NCBI GenBank assembly: GCA_023458535.1
Contig: JAEWYW010000074.1
Coordinates: 42,291-106,290 of the forward strand
DNA length: 64,000 nt
Direction of reading: 5' to 3'
Source: Bacteroidota bacterium
Lineage (GTDB): Bacteria; Bacteroidota; Bacteroidia; Flavobacteriales; Weeksellaceae
How positions within the stretch are numbered: position 1 is the first letter of the stretch; each line of letters begins with the position of its first letter. The position numbers and the translations under genes were made by a program. Positions 59,625 through 64,000 of this stretch are shown here, piece by piece. The notes beneath the pieces are model-generated. The model searched no databases. It was not told the DNA's origin and saw only the letters and a program-made list of their open reading frames with translations.

Positions 59625-59975
59625 ATGAAGAAATTTTTACATTTGATGATATTTTTAGGTTTTTTTATGGGCTTTTCAGTAAGTATGAATGCCCAAATGA
59701 GAGAGCCTGTTTCTGCTTCTCAGAAATCTGACGATGGTGTTCTTGTAGCTTATCCAAATCCAGCAAAAGACTTTTTGGTGGTAAAAGCTAAAGATCCTTC
59801 CCTAAAAGTGAAGAGTGTTACTTTTTATTCCATTTTAGGAATGCAGGTAGCAACATATGTTGTAAATTTTAATGCTGGCGAGATTAATATCGAAAGACTA
59901 AAGCCTGGCAAATATTTGGTTCGTTATATTTTAAGTGATAATACACAAAAGGTAACGCAAATCGTAAAACAATAG
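59625..59975 (+). CDS. Small T9SS type A sorting-domain protein
   Basis: A 116-residue protein with a signal peptide (hydrophobic residues 4-20, then SMNAQM) and almost nothing else before a type IX secretion C-terminal domain (about 43-116). That domain has VAYPNPAKDFLVVKA near its start, VTFYSILGMQVATY in the middle and LKPGKYLVRYI...VTQIVKQ at the end, the classic type A sorting pattern. Such domains normally direct a long cargo through the outer membrane. Here the cargo is only about 20 residues. An upstream in-frame TTG at 59604 is less likely than the ATG at 59625. A terminator follows. Confidence 0.86.
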   Translation: MKKFLHLMIFLGFFMGFSVSMNAQMREPVSASQKSDDGVLVAYPNPAKDFLVVKAKDPSLKVKSVTFYSILGMQVATYVVNFNAGEINIERLKPGKYLVRYILSDNTQKVTQIVKQ

Positions 59976-59996
59976 AAAATTAGTTCCGAATAATAC

Positions 59997-60030
59997 ATCC
60001 TAATGACAATAATCATTAGGATTTTTTTTT
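59997..60030 (+). terminator. Terminator of the T9SS-domain gene
   Basis: A perfect 10-bp stem ATCCTAATGA / TCATTAGGAT over CAATAA with nine T after it, 21 bases beyond the stop. Confidence 0.83.
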
Positions 60031-60102
60031 GCGAGAGTATTTCTTTTTAATTATTTCACTAACTTTCACGTTCATTTAACCATTTAACAGAAACAAATTT
60101 TA

Positions 60103-61011
60103 ATGTTAAAAGCTGAACACGTTACCAAAACGTATAATGCAGGAAAAAAAATAGCATTAGACGACTTTAGTATAGATGTTCCCAAAGCAAGTATTTATGG
60201 GCTTTTAGGCCCTAATGGCGCTGGAAAAACATCTTTTATTAGAATTATCAATCAAATTACCCAAGCCGACTCCGGACTCATTACCATTAATGGTGAAAAA
60301 CTCAATCCCGACCACATTAGGCAAATAGGTTACATGCCTGAAGAAAGAGGTTTGTATAAAAATATGACTATTGGCGACCAGTTGTTGTATTTTGGCGAGC
60401 TGAAAGGAATGACCAAGCAGGATGCCCTTACAGAAGCCAAAAGATGGTTTGAAAAACTGCATATCGACCAATGGTGGAAGAAAAAACTTTCTGAACTGTC
60501 TAAAGGGATGGCGCAAAAGATACAGTTTGTAGTAACCGTACTTCACCGTCCAAAGTTATTGATACTTGACGAACCGTTTTCTGGTTTTGATCCCGTAAAC
60601 GCTAATCTGATTAAAGACCAGATTTTAGAGCTTAAAAATAACGGAACTACCATTATTCTGTCGACGCATCGTATGGAAAGTGTAGAAGAAATGTGCGATT
60701 ATGTGGCTCTTATTAATAATTCAAAGAAAATTATTGACGGAAAGGTGTTTGATGTTCGTGAACAATACAAGAAAAACATTTTCAGAGTGACACTTTCTGA
60801 ACTTGACAAAGAAAATTTTGATACGTTTAGAAACCAATATGAGATTTTTAATATCTCTGAAGCCAATGGTTTGGTTTCCTTTGATTTAAAAAATAAAAAT
60901 GATCAAAATGCTATTTTATACAACCTTGTTAAAACGGGTAAAATACGATCGTTTGATGAAAAAATACCGAGTATGAATGAAGTGTTTATCAATGCTGTAA
61001 GTAAAATTTAA
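60103..61011 (+). CDS. ABC transporter ATP-binding protein (NatA-like)
   Basis: A 302-residue ATPase: Walker A GPNGAGKT at 36-43, signature LSKGM at 132-136 and Walker B LILDEP at 153-158, in the usual order and spacing. A C-terminal extension (about 225-302) is typical of the Ccm/Nat-type exporters with separate permeases. The permease follows 1 base later. By family it could export sodium, lipids or an antibiotic-like compound, and the cargo is unknown. Confidence 0.92.
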   Translation: MLKAEHVTKTYNAGKKIALDDFSIDVPKASIYGLLGPNGAGKTSFIRIINQITQADSGLITINGEKLNPDHIRQIGYMPEERGLYKNMTIGDQLLYFGELKGMTKQDALTEAKRWFEKLHIDQWWKKKLSELSKGMAQKIQFVVTVLHRPKLLILDEPFSGFDPVNANLIKDQILELKNNGTTIILSTHRMESVEEMCDYVALINNSKKIIDGKVFDVREQYKKNIFRVTLSELDKENFDTFRNQYEIFNISEANGLVSFDLKNKNDQNAILYNLVKTGKIRSFDEKIPSMNEVFINAVSKI

Positions 61012-61012
61012 G

Positions 61013-62323
61013 ATGAAAAATATTATATTAATTACGAAAAGAGAATTCCTCACTCAGGTGAAGAAAAAATCTTTCATATTACTCACTTTGTTGGCTCCAC
61101 TGTTAATATTGGCTTTTGCTGCTGTAATAGGTTTTATGTTCAAAGCGAATAAAAGTCATTACCGTGTTGAAGTGGTTGATAGAAGTAATCTTTTTAACGG
61201 TCAATTAAAATCTAGCGATGATGTAAGCTATACCTTTATTCCTGTGAGTGAAGAAAAGAAGAAAACAGCGCAACTTAAAAGCAGTGAGACAGTTGATGGT
61301 ATTTTGCTGATCCCTGAACTTGTTGATGCTAACTTTGATGAACTTGAAAAAAATAGCCGACTTATCGTAAACAATAAAATTGGTTTTGAGAATAAACAGC
61401 ATATTGTTTCCGACGTTTCTAACATTATTAAAAAAGAAAAAATCAAGAAACTGGGCATCACCGAAAAGCAACTCGATAATCTTGATAAAAACTTTGCTCT
61501 TAAGACCATTAACATCACCGAAGACAATAAGGAAGATTCTGATTTGGCATTTGGCGTAAAATCTGGGTTGAGCATGGGTTTAATGTACGTTACGTTTATG
61601 TTTATCATCATGTACGGAGTAAGAGTGATGAGAAGTGTTTTAGAAGAAAAAAACAACCGCGTGGTGGAAATCATCATTTCATCTGTAAAACCTTTTGAAC
61701 TGATGTTTGGAAAGATTTTAGGAGTAACATTAGTCGCATTAACTCAGTTTGCGGTGTGGATCGGTATGACCCTTGTGGGCGCATTGTTCTTGAACACCAA
61801 TTTTTCCAATCTGCAGCAAAATGTGGATAAAACAGAAGAGGTGTCAGCCTCCAACCTCGATATTCAACAGCTTGCAGGCGAAATATCCCATAATTTATTG
61901 GAGCTAAATTTCCCGCTCATCATTGGTGTATTTATTTTATTCTTCTTCTTAGGATATTTGTTTTACAGTTCTATCTACGCTGCAGTTGGGTCTGCAGTAG
62001 ATAATGAAACGGAAACACAGCAATATACTTTATTTGCTATTTTACCTTTAATGTTAGGTATGTACGGAAGTATTTCCATTATGAACAATCCCGATGGACC
62101 GCTTGGTTTCTGGCTTTCTATGATACCTTTTACTTCACCTGTTGCGATGATTGCAAGAATACCTTTCGGTGTTCCAGCATGGCAAATTATATTGTCTCTC
62201 GCACTGCTTTTAGGGACGACTATTTTCATGATTTTTATAGCAGGAAAGGTGTATAAAGTGGGAGTTTTAATGTATGGTAATAAGGCAAGTTTGAAGGAAA
62301 TTTGGAAATGGATAAGATCTTAA
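61013..62323 (+). CDS. ABC transporter permease (ABC-2/NatB-like)
   Basis: A 436-residue inner-membrane protein: one N-terminal helix (about 20-43), a large periplasmic domain (about 45-180), then a cluster of five or six helices (about 183-425). The cytoplasmic stretch RVMRSVLEEKNNRVVEIIISSVKPFELMFGK is the ABC-2 hallmark that docks on the ATPase. Its start lies 1 base after the ATPase gene, so they form one exporter. A GC-rich hairpin ends the transcript. NatB-like assignment is by overall layout. Confidence 0.9.
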   Translation: MKNIILITKREFLTQVKKKSFILLTLLAPLLILAFAAVIGFMFKANKSHYRVEVVDRSNLFNGQLKSSDDVSYTFIPVSEEKKKTAQLKSSETVDGILLIPELVDANFDELEKNSRLIVNNKIGFENKQHIVSDVSNIIKKEKIKKLGITEKQLDNLDKNFALKTINITEDNKEDSDLAFGVKSGLSMGLMYVTFMFIIMYGVRVMRSVLEEKNNRVVEIIISSVKPFELMFGKILGVTLVALTQFAVWIGMTLVGALFLNTNFSNLQQNVDKTEEVSASNLDIQQLAGEISHNLLELNFPLIIGVFILFFFLGYLFYSSIYAAVGSAVDNETETQQYTLFAILPLMLGMYGSISIMNNPDGPLGFWLSMIPFTSPVAMIARIPFGVPAWQIILSLALLLGTTIFMIFIAGKVYKVGVLMYGNKASLKEIWKWIRS

Positions 62324-62351
62324 ATCATCGATTTTAATTTCTTAAAGTAAT

Positions 62352-62390
62352 AAAAAAGACTCCGGCGCCTGCGGCGCCGGAGTCTTTTTT
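62352..62390. terminator. GC-rich bidirectional hairpin with TGC/GCA loop
   Basis: A perfect 18-bp stem: six A, GACTCCGGCGCC, loop TGC, the inverse arm and six T, between convergent genes. Member of the C(GNA)G loop family (C(GCA)G on the minus strand). Confidence 0.87.
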
Positions 62391-62403
62391 TATTATCAAA
62401 TTT

Positions 62404-63075
62404 CTAATTGAAAATATAACTTAACGTTACACTAAGTACCTGTTCAGATTTTTTCTTAGAAGCATTAGGATCATTCGTCCAGCTTTCCACGAGATTAGGA
62501 TAAGTATTAGACAAGCCTAAATCGTATTTTAAGGCTAATTCAAGCTGTCTCTTATAGCTATACCCTATTCCTAAACCAACGCCAAAATTGAAGCTGTTAG
62601 CTTTTCCGCTGATGTTAGGATATAAAGGATCTGTAAAATTAGGATCGTAATATGGTCTGGATGGGTTTTTAACATTTTGATTCACCAAAAAATTAAATCT
62701 CGGTCCTATCAATCCATAAAACTCAGATTCCGCTTCCGAAAAATATCCTTTAAAATAAACAGGAACACTTAAATAATTATTAGCATACACTGCATCATAA
62801 CCTGGCTGCCCTTTTGCATCTTTCGCTTTTCCGGATTCCCCAGCACCGTAATATAAGACCTCTGGCTGCAAATAAAACTGATTATTTTTACCAATAGGTA
62901 TTAATGCCAAGGCACCTGCTTGAAAAGCAAAACGTGCTCCCGAAGGATTATGTGCATTTTTCACTCTTGAATAGTTTCCTCCGACGGTAACACCGAAGCG
63001 AGTACTGCTAAAGTCGATTTGTGCAAAGGACAAGGTAGAAAGAGCCAATCCTGATGCTAATAAAAACTTTTTCAT
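62404..63075 (-). CDS. Outer-membrane beta-barrel (porin family) protein
   Basis: A 223-residue protein with a signal peptide (residues 1-18, LSFAQ) and alternating beta strands typical of an eight-stranded barrel (RFGVTVGGNYSRV, RFAFQAGALALIPIG, QFYLQPEVLYYG, SFNFGVGLGIGYSYKRQLELALKYD). The ending VLSVTLSYIFN with a terminal aromatic fits recognition by the BAM machinery. It resembles the PorT/OmpW-like small barrels of Bacteroidota. Function unknown. It follows sucD by 25 bases on the same strand and may share its transcript, though no functional link is evident. Confidence 0.85.
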   Translation of the reverse strand: MKKFLLASGLALSTLSFAQIDFSSTRFGVTVGGNYSRVKNAHNPSGARFAFQAGALALIPIGKNNQFYLQPEVLYYGAGESGKAKDAKGQPGYDAVYANNYLSVPVYFKGYFSEAESEFYGLIGPRFNFLVNQNVKNPSRPYYDPNFTDPLYPNISGKANSFNFGVGLGIGYSYKRQLELALKYDLGLSNTYPNLVESWTNDPNASKKKSEQVLSVTLSYIFN

Positions 63076-63100
63076 TTAGTGTATATGTGTTCGTAAAGAA

Positions 63101-63976
63101 TTATTTAGAAAGTACTTTAGCAACAGTTTCTCCGATGTCTGCTGGAGAAGCTACTACGTTGATACCATGTTCTTGCATAATTTCCATTTTTGCCTGTGCA
63201 GTATCTTCAGCACCACCTACGATAGCACCTGCGTGACCCATTGTTCTTCCTTTAGGAGCAGTTTGACCAGCGATGAAACCTACAACTGGCTTAGTAGAAC
63301 CGCTTGCTTTATACCATCTTGCAGCTTCAGCTTCTAGTCCACCACCAATTTCACCAATCATCACTACTGCGTCTGTCTCTGGATCGTTGATGAACAATTC
63401 TAAAGCTTCTTTAGTAGTCGTACCAATAATTGGATCTCCACCGATACCGATAGCTGTAGAAATTCCGAAACCTGCTCTTACCACTTGGTCTGCAGCTTCG
63501 TAAGTTAATGTACCTGATTTTGAAACGATACCTACTTTACCTTTTTTGAAAACAAAACCTGGCATAATACCAATTTTAGCTTCTTCTGGAGTGATGATTC
63601 CTGGGCAGTTTGGTCCGATTAATCTGCAATCTTTATCAGCGATATAAGATTTTACTTTAACCATATCTGCAACTGGAATACCTTCTGTAATACAAACAAT
63701 TACTTTAATTCCTGCTGCTGCAGCTTCCATAATAGCATCTGCGGCGAATGCAGGCGGTACGAAAATAATACTTACGTTAGCTCCAGCTTTTTCCACTGCA
63801 TCAGCTACTGTATTGAAAACTGGTTTTCCTAAATGCTCAGAACCACCTTTACCTGGAGTTACCCCACCGATAACGTTTGTTCCGTATTCAATCATTTGAC
63901 CAGCATGGAAGGTACCTTCGTTTCCTGTAAATCCTTGTACTACTACTTTAGAGTCTTTGTTTACTAAAATTGACAT
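63101..63976 (-). CDS. sucD: Succinyl-CoA ligase (ADP/GDP-forming) alpha subunit
   Basis: A 291-residue subunit of the TCA-cycle enzyme that makes ATP or GTP from succinyl-CoA. The CoA-binding N-terminal domain has [22 protein letters not shown]. The ATP-citrate-lyase/succinyl-CoA signature [15 protein letters not shown] follows. The phosphorylated His lies in GHAGAIVGG near residue 246. It has the standard length. sucC is not adjacent on this side. Its promoter probably lies beyond the end of the window or in the last 24 bases. Confidence 0.97.
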   Translation of the reverse strand: MSILVNKDSKVVVQGFTGNEGTFHAGQMIEYGTNVIGGVTPGKGGSEHLGKPVFNTVADAVEKAGANVSIIFVPPAFAADAIMEAAAAGIKVIVCITEGIPVADMVKVKSYIADKDCRLIGPNCPGIITPEEAKIGIMPGFVFKKGKVGIVSKSGTLTYEAADQVVRAGFGISTAIGIGGDPIIGTTTKEALELFINDPETDAVVMIGEIGGGLEAEAARWYKASGSTKPVVGFIAGQTAPKGRTMGHAGAIVGGAEDTAQAKMEIMQEHGINVVASPADIGETVAKVLSK

Positions 63977-64000
63977 TGTATTCTTGTTTTAATTTATTTT

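Noticed and set aside
1..64000. CRISPR arrays, tRNA and rRNA genes, insertion sequences
   Set aside because: I looked for regularly spaced direct repeats, cloverleaf-like segments and transposase genes with terminal repeats and saw none that I can support. A scan with dedicated covariance models would be the decisive test for tRNAs.

Overview
The window is AT-rich chromosomal DNA of a Bacteroidota bacterium, most likely of the family Weeksellaceae and close to Chryseobacterium. Four things point there. Type IX secretion parts are present (PorQ and a cargo-type C-terminal sorting domain). Promoters fit the Bacteroidota -33 TTG / -7 TAnnTTTG pattern. Starts lack strong Shine-Dalgarno sequences. 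A class A2 (PER/CGA/CIA-like) beta-lactamase lipoprotein is encoded. The gene content is mostly housekeeping. I see no rRNA, tRNA, prophage, insertion sequence or CRISPR array.

Region by region. 1-6.2 kb: an amino acid permease cut by the window edge, a DUF4920 protein, a carboxypeptidase-regulatory-like protein and a fused ResB-CcsA cytochrome c maturation protein. 6.5-14.6 kb: ftsK, lolA and an LptF/G permease (division and envelope transport), then frr and pyrH on the minus strand, then porQ and cmk. 14.7-21.5 kb: a YtxH/holin-like envelope cassette, an ECF-type sigma factor with a small membrane partner, two SRPBCC proteins, a CNNM/CBS protein, and an operon of a small exported protein, a DoxD-DoxA fusion and a TlpA thioredoxin. 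21.6-31.9 kb: peripheral metabolism and envelope enzymes (MBL hydrolase, S41 peptidase, urocanate hydratase, Pcm, Gfo/Idh oxidoreductase, a lipoprotein alpha/beta hydrolase overlapping the beta-lactamase). 31.9-39.8 kb: 3-hydroxyacyl-CoA dehydrogenase, a GT-C-like membrane protein, small acidic and lipoprotein genes, pheT, dnaN and dgkA.

39.9-44.5 kb is the most accessory-looking part. A two-gene plus-strand unit encodes a 902-residue protein with an intact trypsin-like triad and an intact subtilisin-like triad and no signal peptide, followed 9 bases later by an M19/amidohydrolase-like metallohydrolase. Three hairpins follow it. 44.5-50 kb holds purL and purB, separated by about 400 bp of imperfect palindromic repeat elements. 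50-64 kb: DUF4197 and DUF493 proteins, a NUMOD4-HNH protein, ArsC-like and deoxynucleoside kinase genes, glutaminyl cyclase, a run of VOC and SRPBCC genes, hemB, a sorting-domain-only T9SS protein, an ABC exporter pair, an outer-membrane barrel and sucD.

The most striking non-coding signal is a set of six GC-rich, near-perfect hairpins, mostly between convergent genes. All six have a three-base loop that reads C(GNA)G on one strand, a loop known to be unusually stable in single-stranded DNA.
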